Made by a program: the position numbers and the translations under genes. The notes under the pieces were generated by a model. It ran no database searches. It saw only the letters and a program-made list of their open reading frames with translations, and was not told the DNA's origin. Positions 44,913 to 53,283 of a DNA stretch of 62,056 bases are shown piece by piece. The first letter of the stretch is position 1, and every line of letters starts with the position of its first letter. Origin of the DNA: CAYVTV01 sp964526475 (GTDB taxonomy: Bacteria > Bacteroidota > Bacteroidia > Bacteroidales > GCA-2748055); assembly GCA_964526475.1 (NCBI GenBank), contig CAZGKF010000013.1, forward strand, positions 1 to 62,056, in the 5' to 3' direction.

Positions 44913-45451
44913 GAATTGTAAAAGAAAATACACTTGCTGTAATTATTGATCTTCAGGATAAACTTTTTCCACATATGGCGGAAAAAGATATTCTTGAGAG
45001 AAATGTCAGGATACTTGTTAAAGGACTTAAAATACTCAATATTACGTGCCTTGTAACGGAACAATATACAAAAGGACTTGGGTTCACTATTCCTTCTGTT
45101 AAGTCTTCTTTTGAAAATGACATATTTATTGAGAAAACATCATTCTCCTGTTGCGATACGGCAGGATTTATGGCCAGCCTTCAGGAACTCAGGCCTGTAA
45201 ATATCATTGTTGCAGGCATTGAGGCACATGTATGTGTAATGCAAACAGTAAATGACCTTTGTGAGAAAGGTTTTAAACCTGTAGTAGTTGCTGATTGCAT
45301 ATCATCCCGTAAAGAAAGTGACAAGTTATATGCTCTTGAAAGAATGAAAACCGAAGGAGCCATTATTTCTACCTGTGAATCTGTATTGTTTGAGATACTA
45401 AGATTCAGTGGAACGGAACAGTTTAAAGCTGTTTCCCGACTTATTAAATAA
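44909..45451 (+). CDS. Isochorismatase-like cysteine hydrolase
   Basis: This 180-residue protein has the family triad: Asp in IIDLQDK (about residue 14), Lys in IEKTSFS, and Cys in GIEAHVCV. The cis-peptide motif (AGIEAH) precedes the Cys. It resembles the YcaC subgroup, whose substrates are mostly unknown. It overlaps the SIS gene by four bases (ATGA), so it is translationally coupled in the transaldolase operon. Confidence 0.87.
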   Translation: MRIVKENTLAVIIDLQDKLFPHMAEKDILERNVRILVKGLKILNITCLVTEQYTKGLGFTIPSVKSSFENDIFIEKTSFSCCDTAGFMASLQELRPVNIIVAGIEAHVCVMQTVNDLCEKGFKPVVVADCISSRKESDKLYALERMKTEGAIISTCESVLFEILRFSGTEQFKAVSRLIK

Positions 45452-45462
45452 AGGAATTTTTT

Positions 45463-46395
45463 ATGCCGCGAGTCTTTGCAATTGGAGAAACAGTTTACGA
45501 TATTATCTTTCAGGAAGGCAAGCCTGCTGTTGCCCGTCCCGGAGGTTCAATGTTAAATACAGCAGTAAGTCTTGGGAGACTTGGAGTTGAAACATATCTT
45601 TTAAGTGAGTATGGACCTGATAAAGATCCTGTTGGCAAAATAATAAATTCATTTCTTATGGATAATCAGGTAATTACGGATTATGTTAATCGACCGGATG
45701 ATACTAAAACAACCGTTTCCCTTGCATTTCTTGATGAGAATAATAATGCTTCTTATTCATTTTACAGGCTTTCTGCAAAAAATAAGATGAATTATCCTGA
45801 ATTTGAATTCCTGCCGGACGACATTGTTTTATTCGGAAGTTTTTTTGCAATATATGCTGAAGTCAGAACAATGCTATTAAATCTCCTTTACAAAGCGAGT
45901 GAAGCTGGAGCTATCATCATATATGATCCTAATTTCAGGGTACCTCATCTTAAGGATTTACCTCTTTTAAAGCCGATGATAATTGAAAATTTGCGACTGC
46001 CGGATATTATCAGGGGGTCTGATGAGGATTTTTACCTGATCTTTAATGCAAATAATGTGGATGAAGCATTTCAGACAATTAGTATGGAAAGTAATGCAAG
46101 TCTTATCTATACTCAGAATCGTAACGGTGTGGATCTTATGGGTCTTAATATTAAATTGCACGAAGATGTGCCGGAACTTCTACCTGTAAGCACTATCGGA
46201 GCAGGAGATAGTTTTAATGCCGGGGTGATATGGACGTTAGTAAGGGAAGGAATTACAAGGAAAGACCTGGAACATCTTTCACAAAAAGAATGGAAAAAAA
46301 TCCTCAGTAACGGAATACGTTTCGCCACTGATGTGTGCATGAGTTTTGACAATTATATTTCTCTTGAGTTTGCGGTGGAGATGCTGAGGGAGTGA
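45463..46395 (+). CDS. PfkB-family sugar kinase (fructokinase-like)
   Basis: This 310-residue ribokinase-fold kinase has the N-terminal GETVYDII and PGGSMLNTAVSLGRLG, and the C-terminal catalytic motif TIGAGDSFNAG with the base Asp. It phosphorylates a sugar or nucleoside; fructose is the closest guess. It starts 11 bases after the hydrolase and ends the operon. Together with transaldolase and the SIS isomerase it suggests a ketose-phosphate route. Confidence 0.88.
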   Translation: MPRVFAIGETVYDIIFQEGKPAVARPGGSMLNTAVSLGRLGVETYLLSEYGPDKDPVGKIINSFLMDNQVITDYVNRPDDTKTTVSLAFLDENNNASYSFYRLSAKNKMNYPEFEFLPDDIVLFGSFFAIYAEVRTMLLNLLYKASEAGAIIIYDPNFRVPHLKDLPLLKPMIIENLRLPDIIRGSDEDFYLIFNANNVDEAFQTISMESNASLIYTQNRNGVDLMGLNIKLHEDVPELLPVSTIGAGDSFNAGVIWTLVREGITRKDLEHLSQKEWKKILSNGIRFATDVCMSFDNYISLEFAVEMLRE

Positions 46396-46424
46396 GAATT
46401 GAATCCCGTGAGCATAAAAGGTAA

Positions 46425-46823
46425 TCGCTATTCGGTGTGCTTGATCTGACAGGAGGCAAAATTGTAACCAAAGATTTTCAGGTTACCCCCCTCCTTACCA
46501 TTCCGCCACCTGTTCTTAATGGAAACCCTGCATCTACAGAGATTATGGTGGACTACAATATTACGGGAAATGCCGGTAATACACCAAACTTAAGAGAGAT
46601 ATACTGCAGTACGGTATCATGGCCAACACGTACCACCGGGACAGGTACAGTAGGTGGCGGTTATTTTACAAAAACTACTACAGTAGATACAGATCAGGGT
46701 ACTGCAACAATTACCGGCCTCGAACCAAATACAAAATATTTTATTAGGGTTGGGGCAAGAGCCGATGGGCAGACACTTTTTAATCATAGTGAGCAGATTA
46801 CTGTCACTACTGCTGCAAAATAA
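46425..46823 (+). pseudogene. C-terminal fragment of a secreted fibronectin-III-like surface protein
   Basis: The open frame begins directly after a stop at 46422-46424 with no ATG; the first usable start is a GTG at 46437. The encoded 128 residues form a beta-sandwich with ATITGLEPNTKYFIRVGARADG, a fibronectin-III-like ending seen in Bacteroidota lipoproteins found with SusCD systems (DUF3823-like). The signal peptide and first domain are missing. It starts 29 bases after the kinase stop, so a deletion probably joined it there. Confidence 0.6.
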
Positions 46824-46853
46824 TCTGACCGACGATAAATAGTAATATTTAAT

Positions 46854-46907
46854 AATCCTGGGGTTGTATCAGAAAATTTTTTATCCAACTGATATAGCCT
46901 CAGGATT
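46854..46907 (+). terminator. Imperfect hairpin after the surface-protein fragment
   Basis: AATCCTG (46854-46860) pairs with CAGGATT (46901-46907), with an inner GTATCAG/CTGATAT stem. The T tract after it is poor. Confidence 0.4.
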
Positions 46908-47135
46908 TTAATTTGGGGTATTTGTCCAATGGTAAAGGGCAAAGAGGTAAAGAAGTAAGAAATGCGGGAACGCATCCGCCATGAAAGAAAAATAGAACAC
47001 CTGTTTTTCAAAAAAGATACCAATTTTTAGAACGCATTATCAATAGAAACTAATATTTTTTTTTGTGTTGCGTTGTTTTTAATTTGATTTTATAGATTCT
47101 GCTGCCTGGTAGAGTTTCCATTTTGTTATTTACTC

Positions 47136-47178
47136 AAGTTTCGCAGATGTTTATAACCCCTAAATCCCCCAAGGGGGA
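47136..47178 (+). repeat. Dispersed short repeat, copy 4, with C-rich hairpin
   Basis: AAGTTTCGCAGATGTTTA at 47136-47153 is followed at once by CCCCTAAATCCCCC and the hairpin TCCCCC-AA-GGGGGA (47165-47178). Such CCCCTAAATCCCC patches are, in my recollection, widespread between genes in Bacteroidota. Confidence 0.6.
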
Positions 47179-47191
47179 CCTTAACCAATTA

Positions 47192-47285
47192 TCTCTCTGT
47201 GTGTGCCTTCTCTGTGTATACACTGTGTAACCAATTATACTATAATATATTACACAGGCCACAGAGGAGACACAGATCACAGAGG
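47192..47285. repeat. CTCTGTG/CACAGAG inverted repeat region
   Basis: CTCTGTGTGTGCC and TCTCTGTGT on the left face GGCCACAGAG and ACACAG words on the right, while AACCAATTAT occurs twice (47183 and 47229). The region can form a long imperfect hairpin. Confidence 0.5.
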
Positions 47286-47493
47286 TTTTTATAGAATAAC
47301 TTACAAATTGAAAGTGAATTCTAAAGTCATAAGGCTTTTTAGACAGCCTCTGATATATAGAATATTTTAATTGATAAGTTTTATATTTCAAAAATTATTA
47401 AATTGCCCGTTCATCTTCTTTATAAAAGGTTTTTGCCAGCCAGACCATCCATATTTAAATGGTTGACTATATTTTAACCTAATAAGCTATATT

Positions 47494-49617
47494 ATGAACC
47501 GAATTATTTGTTATTCCGTTATTCTGATTTTTGTTTTTATAAACTTTTCCTGTTCTCAACAACCTGACCCTGCATCTCAGCGGGCAAGCTTTAAGGAACC
47601 GGAGCTTGATGCAGTACACTGGACAGGTGGTTTCTGGAAAGAACGCTTTGATCACCTTCAGCATACACTATTACCTGGTACTATAGATGGTTCATGCCTG
47701 GTGGATGGCAACGGATCCAATCTGAACAACTTCCGCCGGGCAGCCGGTATGGATGACACACCTTATGCCCGTGCTGTTTCATGGGGTGAAGGTGATCTCT
47801 ATTACATTCTCGAAGCTATGTGTCGTGTCTATGCATTGACGAAAGACCCGGAAATAGATGCAAAACTGGACTACTGGATTGATATTATTGGAAAAATTCA
47901 ACAGCCCGATGGGTATATAGGCAGCCGTGAATCACTGGGCGTGGAGGAGAGATGGTCAACAAGGTCTGCTGCCGATTACAATATGGGACATCTGCTCCAG
48001 GCGGCAATTATTCATGAGAGAGCTACGGGCAAACAAAGTTTTATGAATATTGCAAAAAAGGTTATTGACGCTCTCTATGCACACTATGAAAAGCATTCCA
48101 AATATTCGGATGATCCCAGGACAATGAACTTCAGTATGATCTTCGATGTGATCAATTTTTACAGATATACCGGAGACAAACGATGCCTGGAAATAGCGCA
48201 TTGGAATATCAACAATAAGGGCATTGTTGATCATTATGAAGGCGGACTTGATCATTGGCAAAGCGGTGCTCCGCTGAGAGATGAAATCGAAGGAGTTGGT
48301 CATGGAACAGGCTTGCCATGGACATTCATTGCCACGACAAAAATGTACGATATAACAAAGGAGCAAGCACTCCTCGATGTAAGCACACGTATATGGGAGG
48401 ATGTTCATGCAACCAAATACCATGTGCATGGAGGATATGGGGGTAATCCTGATCCGGGCCTTTATAAATCGCCCATGCGCGTAATTAAAGGTGTCACTTA
48501 TGGAGGACATCCTACTCATGAAGGTTATGGGCCTTCCTATAAATTGTATAATACCTTTACCAACAGCGAGTGCTGTGGTAATTTCTTTGTAGGGATGTGG
48601 AGTTATGAACTTTTCCGGCAAACAGGAGATCCAAAATATTTCGATGCAATAGAACGTATTTTCTATAACGCATTGATGGGAGCTATTGATCTTGATGAAG
48701 CAAAGTGGTTTTATACTACCCCTAATGAAAGACGTCCCACAGACTCCTTTAACAGTGACCGGACTCATGATCGCTGGTACATCCGTAATGGGTTTTGCTG
48801 TCCCCCCAACCTAATGAGATCAATAATTTTTACTACTCAGTGGGCTTACAGTATCAATAAGGAAGGGATCTGGGTGAATATTTACGGCGATAATCAGCTG
48901 AATTCATCCCTTACAGATGGAACACCTGTTCAGATCACCCAGAAAAGCAACTATCCATGGGATGGAAATATCTCTATACAGATAGATCAAGCAGATGCTG
49001 CTTTTGATCTGAGATTGCGCATCCCTGAATGGGTGGATGAAAATGTGGAAGTAAAAGTGAATGATATCCCGGTTAAAGAAACAGCAATACCCGGAACTTA
49101 CTTTAAGATTAACAGAAACTGGAAAGCAGGTGACATTATTTCATTTGAGTTACCGGTTAGGGTACGTATGGTGGAGACTCACCCGGAAGTAACAAGCAAT
49201 CGTAACCGCATTGCCATCTTCCGCGGCCCCATACTTTATGTCCTTGAGCAATTTGATCTCCCTGAAGGAATAAGTATCGATGACATTATTTTACCGGGCG
49301 ACATCAGTTTTAGCCTGAAAGAGGAGGACTGGCCCATGTTGAAACAAGTAAGAGTTCTGGAAGGTCAGGCAGTACTTAAATCTACAGTTCCTGAAGCAGA
49401 TACTCCTCCGCTTGACTACAGCGGATGGGAGGGAAAGCTGTATCGTAAATTTTCAGGACAGACAAAGGATCTGACCGGGAGTACTCCTGTTACGATTAAA
49501 CTGATACCTTATTTTACCTGGGCAAACAGGGAAGAACCGTATATACTTTGCTGGTTCCCTGTTCCTGGTGCAGAGCCGGTTATTGAACCACCTGCACCTA
49601 CGGGGAGAAATCATTGA
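47494..49617 (+). CDS. GH127-type beta-L-arabinofuranosidase lipoprotein (DUF1680)
   Basis: This 707-residue lipoprotein (lipobox FSC, Cys20) has the alpha/alpha-barrel of GH127/GH146. The zinc-thiolate active site of Bifidobacterium HypBA1 (Glu338, Cys340, Cys417, Cys418) is matched by Glu359, Cys361, Cys435 and Cys436 (SECCGN; FCCPPN). It would release L-arabinofuranose from plant glycans. The barrel and C-terminal beta domains are complete, but the last residues (PPAPTGRNH) run into a remnant of a different gene, so the C-terminus was probably created by a deletion. Confidence 0.87.
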   Translation: MNRIICYSVILIFVFINFSCSQQPDPASQRASFKEPELDAVHWTGGFWKERFDHLQHTLLPGTIDGSCLVDGNGSNLNNFRRAAGMDDTPYARAVSWGEGDLYYILEAMCRVYALTKDPEIDAKLDYWIDIIGKIQQPDGYIGSRESLGVEERWSTRSAADYNMGHLLQAAIIHERATGKQSFMNIAKKVIDALYAHYEKHSKYSDDPRTMNFSMIFDVINFYRYTGDKRCLEIAHWNINNKGIVDHYEGGLDHWQSGAPLRDEIEGVGHGTGLPWTFIATTKMYDITKEQALLDVSTRIWEDVHATKYHVHGGYGGNPDPGLYKSPMRVIKGVTYGGHPTHEGYGPSYKLYNTFTNSECCGNFFVGMWSYELFRQTGDPKYFDAIERIFYNALMGAIDLDEAKWFYTTPNERRPTDSFNSDRTHDRWYIRNGFCCPPNLMRSIIFTTQWAYSINKEGIWVNIYGDNQLNSSLTDGTPVQITQKSNYPWDGNISIQIDQADAAFDLRLRIPEWVDENVEVKVNDIPVKETAIPGTYFKINRNWKAGDIISFELPVRVRMVETHPEVTSNRNRIAIFRGPILYVLEQFDLPEGISIDDIILPGDISFSLKEEDWPMLKQVRVLEGQAVLKSTVPEADTPPLDYSGWEGKLYRKFSGQTKDLTGSTPVTIKLIPYFTWANREEPYILCWFPVPGAEPVIEPPAPTGRNH

Positions 49618-50281
49618 TGCCCGTGACTTTACAGCTTATGGTTTTTGTGTTAAAGACAATTCTTTTGGAGTAAGACTCGAAAACAACCTGACAACAGGGA
49701 AAAATAAAGCAGGTACTCTTATACATCTCGCTTCCGGAAGCCGGGGAGGAACATTTATGCCAAACTATATCGATGGATGCATTAGTTATGCTGAAAATGG
49801 ACACGGCTTTGAGTTCACACGGGCTATTTGTCAGAATATCGTCAACAGCTTTGTCTTTTTAGCCAAAGGACATGGGATATACATGCATAACCGTTCTACG
49901 GCAAATTTAATATCTAATTGCCAGATTCTTTGTGGTTTTCAGAACGGGATAACCATAGAGGATACGCATGAAATGAATATTTCCAGTAACATTATGGCGT
50001 GGAATCATGGTCATAACCTGGAACTCAACCACAGTGTATGGGCAATAGTAAGCGCAAATGAATTAACCGATTGTGGAGGCAGAAAGGAAGAAACATACAG
50101 TATTTATATGCACAATGGAACAAAAGCAGTGAATGTTTCCGGAAATATAATCTTTAACTAAGCCGATAACAATATTATGAAGAGGGGTATATATGAAGCA
50201 GACGATTGTTTTGAGAACCAGATCACTAATAATATTATTAATTACTATGAGGAACGGACATTCTGTTCGTTGTATAAAGGA
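49599..50281 (+). pseudogene. Right-handed beta-helix (pectate-lyase-like) remnant
   Basis: In the frame +1 to the GH127 tail, GEIIDARDFTAYGF and later repeats such as NISSNIMAWNHGHNLEL and VNVSGNIIFN show the parallel beta-helix pattern. The N-terminus is missing. An in-frame TAA lies at 50159-50161, after which the same frame continues with NNIMKRGIYEADDC and QITNNIINYYEE. Loss of both signal peptide and continuity marks it as dead. Confidence 0.75.
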
Positions 50282-50779
50282 TTAACTAATCTCATCAATC
50301 AACTTATCAAGATTTTCGTTTATAGATTTGATTTCTTCTTCTGTTAGGGAAAAGTTCATTGTTCCTGCATTATCAACAACTTGTTCAGGGTTTCTCGCAC
50401 CTGCAAGAATGCAGGTTATTCCTGGTTGTTGTAATGTCCATCTAAGAACGAGTTGGGTGATACTGGCTTTCTTTTCATCAGCAATAGGTTTGATATCTGA
50501 GAGAAAAATATTGATTCTCTCAATATTATCTTTTTTGTACCAGGGAAGGCCGGCTCGGGTATCGCCATCACTGAATTTGTGTCCGGGTTTGAATTTGCCT
50601 GTAAGCACCCCTCTTTGTAAAGGACTATAAGCTATAATGCCAATATTGTTTGAAATGCAATATGGAACCAACTCTTTTTCAATGTCTCTTCTCAACATAC
50701 TGTAAGGCACCTGATCGGTAGCAGGCTTATATGTTTTTCCTGCTGAATCCAGCAGTTTGGCGTCATAATTACATACGCC
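50282..50779 (-). pseudogene. Aldo/keto reductase C-terminal fragment
   Basis: The minus strand encodes GVCNYDAKLL...QVPYSMLRRDIE, then IIAYSPLQRGVLTGK and a normal AKR C-terminus with the NADP-binding AGARNPEQV. The frame opens directly after a stop codon (50780-50782) at the point where the family's SNY/SNF motif begins. The catalytic Tyr/Lys half is therefore missing. A GTG at 50710 could start a 142-residue stub, which would be inactive. Confidence 0.82.
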
Positions 50780-50873
50780 TTAACTCCAAAAAGTAATTTA
50801 CCCTTCAATTGCATTTTCGGCCTGTAATGCCGACTTACGGGTACTGGATACAGATTAATTAATAATGCGTAAA

Positions 50874-51032
50874 ACCGCTACGCGGTAAAATATACTATGG
50901 TGGGCTCATTTTCTACAAAACCATATCGCCTACGGCGAATGGAGAGTTGATTAGAACATAAAAACCAATAGCTCGTATGGCTTTAGGTATTGTAGCAATA
51001 ATTATACATACGGCAATATACCTCGTAGAGGT
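50874..51032. repeat. Array of triloop palindromes A
   Basis: Four perfect 5-bp stems with three-base loops lie in 160 bases: ACCGC-TAC-GCGGT (50874-50886), TCGCC-TAC-GGCGA (50926-50938), TATTG-TAG-CAATA (50988-51000) and ACCTC-GTA-GAGGT (51020-51032). An imperfect one (AGCTC-GTA-TGGCT) lies near 50970. The stems differ, but the loops are TAC, GTA or TAG. No gene overlaps. Confidence 0.7.
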
Positions 51033-51074
51033 TATAGACTTAAAGGAGGATGTGGGACCTGGGGAATACAAATA

Positions 51075-51136
51075 CAACGATTAAACGATTCAACGATTAA
51101 ACGATTCAACGATTAAACGATTCAACGATTAAAACG
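51075..51136. repeat. 16-bp tandem repeat, about 3.8 copies
   Basis: CAACGATTAAACGATT occurs exactly at 51075-51090, 51091-51106 and 51107-51122, with a partial fourth copy ending near 51136. Each unit is itself two variants of an 8-mer (AACGATTA/AACGATTC). Confidence 0.9.
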
Positions 51137-51181
51137 GTGGCTCCGGATATGATCAATAATTTCATGCAAAAAAAGGATCGC

Positions 51182-51970
51182 TCAAATAAAATCAATTACT
51201 CCATCAAGGATATAGCGTGGATTATAGGCAAACTGATTTATCATATCTCTTGTTGTAATTCCACTCAGGACAAGGCAGGTATCAATCTCCGATTCAATAC
51301 CGGCAATAATATCCGTATCCATCCTGTCGCCAATTATTATTGTTTCCTCTGTAGTACATTGCAGTTTTCTCAATGCAATCCGCATCATAAGGGGATTTGG
51401 TTTGCCGACAAAATAAGCACTTTTACCTGTGGCTAATTCAATCGGGGCTATAAGAGCCTTTGTTGCCGGGGCAATACCATTTTCAATAGGTCCTGTTACA
51501 TCCGGGTTTGTTCCGATAAGTTTTGCTCCTCTGATAACTAAATTTACCGACTGTTCAATTCTCTCGTAGTTGTAGGATTTAGATTCCCCGATAACCACAT
51601 AGTCGGGGTCAACATTGTTCATGGTATAACCAGCATTGTATAACGCATTTATCAGGCCGGCTTCCCCGATAATATATGCACTGCCTCCTTCCTTCTGGCT
51701 GGCAAGAAAGGCTGCAGTGGCCAGGGCACTTGTGTAAAAATGACTTTCATCAACCTTTATCCCGAGCCTGAAAAGCTTTTCTTTCAGTTCCCTGGTAGTT
51801 CGTTCGCTGGAGTTTGTGAGAAAAAGAAAGTGCTTTCCTTCAGCTGTAAGCCAGCCTACAAATTCCTTCACCCCTGGTAGTAATTTGTTTCCATGATATA
51901 TTACCCCATCCATGTCAATAATAAATCCCTTTTTAGCTTTTATCTTTTCAATAATTTCTTTTTTCGTCAT
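51182..51970 (-). CDS. HAD-IIA family phosphatase (NagD-like)
   Basis: This 262-residue enzyme has the HAD motifs DMDGVIYHG (nucleophile and acid Asp), LTNSSERT, the Lys in VGKPNP, and IIGDRMDTD. The C2-type cap between motifs fits the NagD/4-nitrophenylphosphatase group. It dephosphorylates small phosphate esters such as nucleotides or phosphoglycolate; the true substrate is unknown. It stands alone between two palindrome-rich spacers. Confidence 0.9.
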   Translation of the reverse strand: MTKKEIIEKIKAKKGFIIDMDGVIYHGNKLLPGVKEFVGWLTAEGKHFLFLTNSSERTTRELKEKLFRLGIKVDESHFYTSALATAAFLASQKEGGSAYIIGEAGLINALYNAGYTMNNVDPDYVVIGESKSYNYERIEQSVNLVIRGAKLIGTNPDVTGPIENGIAPATKALIAPIELATGKSAYFVGKPNPLMMRIALRKLQCTTEETIIIGDRMDTDIIAGIESEIDTCLVLSGITTRDMINQFAYNPRYILDGVIDFI

Positions 51971-52327
51971 GCTTAATTTTTTTACAGTATCAATTATTAT
52001 ATAATTTCAAACTGCAAAATTACGCTATATTTTAACATATTTTGTTCGCCCCACTTTAAGTTTTTGTTAACCGTTTGTACGGTTTAATAAAGAAAACATC
52101 ATATCAACAATAAATTTTTCTTTATTCAATTCTCTGACTCATGATACTTTTTTCTATGAAAGGCATGTTTTTTTTCCATACAAAAAGTCCAATTCCCGGA
52201 CAGTTATTTCCCGCTTTTGCACATTAATAATGAATAATTTAAATTTTTCATCATGGGGATATATGTTCAAATAATATATCAGATTGTCTTTGGCTCAAAA
52301 AATGCACATCCTTTTATATAAGAATTT
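51971..52327. other. AT-rich gene-free stretch upstream of the HAD gene
   Basis: I see no gene or clear structure here. The HAD promoter should lie at the left end. Confidence 0.5.
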
Positions 52328-52606
52328 TTACCCCTCCGGGGTAAGGGGTTGAATTCCCGCAACTTACCCGGGGCGCAAGCGCCCCGGGCTATTCAATTTC
52401 AACCCTCCGGGTTGCGTGGTAAAGGGAAAAACTGTAACATTACTGTTCACAAAATCCCCGGGTTATTCTATTTCTACCCATCGGGTTGATTTAATCCTCT
52501 TTTCAAAAATGCTTCCCATTTCCATACGTTTGCTAATTACAGATAAAATGACCCATCCCGGAGGGATGCAAATGGAAGAGCCCCTGACGCTTGCCGTCAG
52601 GGGGCT
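52328..52606. repeat. Array of short palindromes B
   Basis: Six stems occur in 280 bases: TTACCCC-TCC-GGGGTAA (52328-52344), CCCGGGGCGC-AA-GCGCCCCGGG (52367-52388), CAACCC-TCC-GGGTTG (52400-52414), ACCC-ATC-GGGT (52476-52486), CATCCC-GGA-GGGATG (52554-52568) and CCCCTGACG/CGTCAGGGG (52581-52603). Most have three-base loops TCC, GGA or ATC. The GC-rich hairpins stand out in AT-rich DNA. Confidence 0.75.
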
Positions 52607-52633
52607 AAGACAGTCCAGGTGAAATAAGCTATT

Positions 52634-53239
52634 CTAATTTTTCCATTTAATAGTGCATCCTACTGCTCTTGTTTCAGTCAGAGCAACCGGCTCTCCTTTA
52701 AGAAGGCTGTTAACAGCATCACTGACATAATGTTTATCAGCTCTCTTCGGATTATCTGCATTATTGTCAATAGCCCCTATGTAGGCTAATTTCATTCCAT
52801 CAGCTGTTTTATTGATGATATAAATATGTGGTGTTCTCGCAGCGCCGAATCGCCGCGCTACTTCCTGAGTTTCATCCCGTAGGTAAGCAAATTTGAAACC
52901 CTGGGCTTTAGCACGTTTCTTCATTTCCGCAAATGAATCCTGGGGTTGAATTTTTTCGTCGTTCGAATTAATGGCGATTACCGGAAATCCTTTCGAAGCA
53001 AAATCGGAATGCAGATATTTCATCCTGCTTTCATATTTCTGAACAACAGGACAATGGTTACAGGAGAAAATCACGATAAATCCTTTTGCATCCTTGTAAT
53101 CGGCAAGAGCAACCATTTTGTTGTCAACATTCTTCAGCCGGAAATCTTCTATCTTATCACCCACTTTGTATTGAGCGTTAACAGTAAGCATAATCAAAAG
53201 CAGAAATGCCAGGATCGAAATTGATTTAATTGTTTTCAT
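52634..53239 (-). CDS. Periplasmic thioredoxin-fold redoxin (AhpC/TSA-like, CxxC)
   Basis: This 201-residue protein has a signal peptide ending near VNAQ and a redoxin domain with the motif SCNHCPVVQKYE. The cis-Pro loop reads RTPHIYII. Proteins of this type (thioredoxin family with CNHCPV) are common in Bacteroidota and probably act as periplasmic thiol reductases or peroxidases. The gene follows a TlpA-like gene after 44 bases on the same strand. Confidence 0.82.
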   Translation of the reverse strand: MKTIKSISILAFLLLIMLTVNAQYKVGDKIEDFRLKNVDNKMVALADYKDAKGFIVIFSCNHCPVVQKYESRMKYLHSDFASKGFPVIAINSNDEKIQPQDSFAEMKKRAKAQGFKFAYLRDETQEVARRFGAARTPHIYIINKTADGMKLAYIGAIDNNADNPKRADKHYVSDAVNSLLKGEPVALTETRAVGCTIKWKN

Positions 53240-53283
53240 AAGCTTTTTATTTTTATTGGTTTATGTAATATTTATTTTTGAAA

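Larger units (their letters stand above)
46908..47493. other. Gene-free stretch before the GH127 gene, with repeats
   Basis: No gene is supported. It contains the dispersed repeat (47136-47153), a C-rich hairpin and the CTCTGTG repeat pair, listed separately, then AT-rich DNA before the GH127 start. Confidence 0.6.

Noticed and set aside
51075..51136. Possible CRISPR array
   Set aside because: The 16-bp units are directly adjacent with no spacers, and no cas gene is in the window.
52416..52622. 68-residue open frame on the plus strand
   Set aside because: It is made of the palindrome array; its codons follow the hairpins, not a protein.
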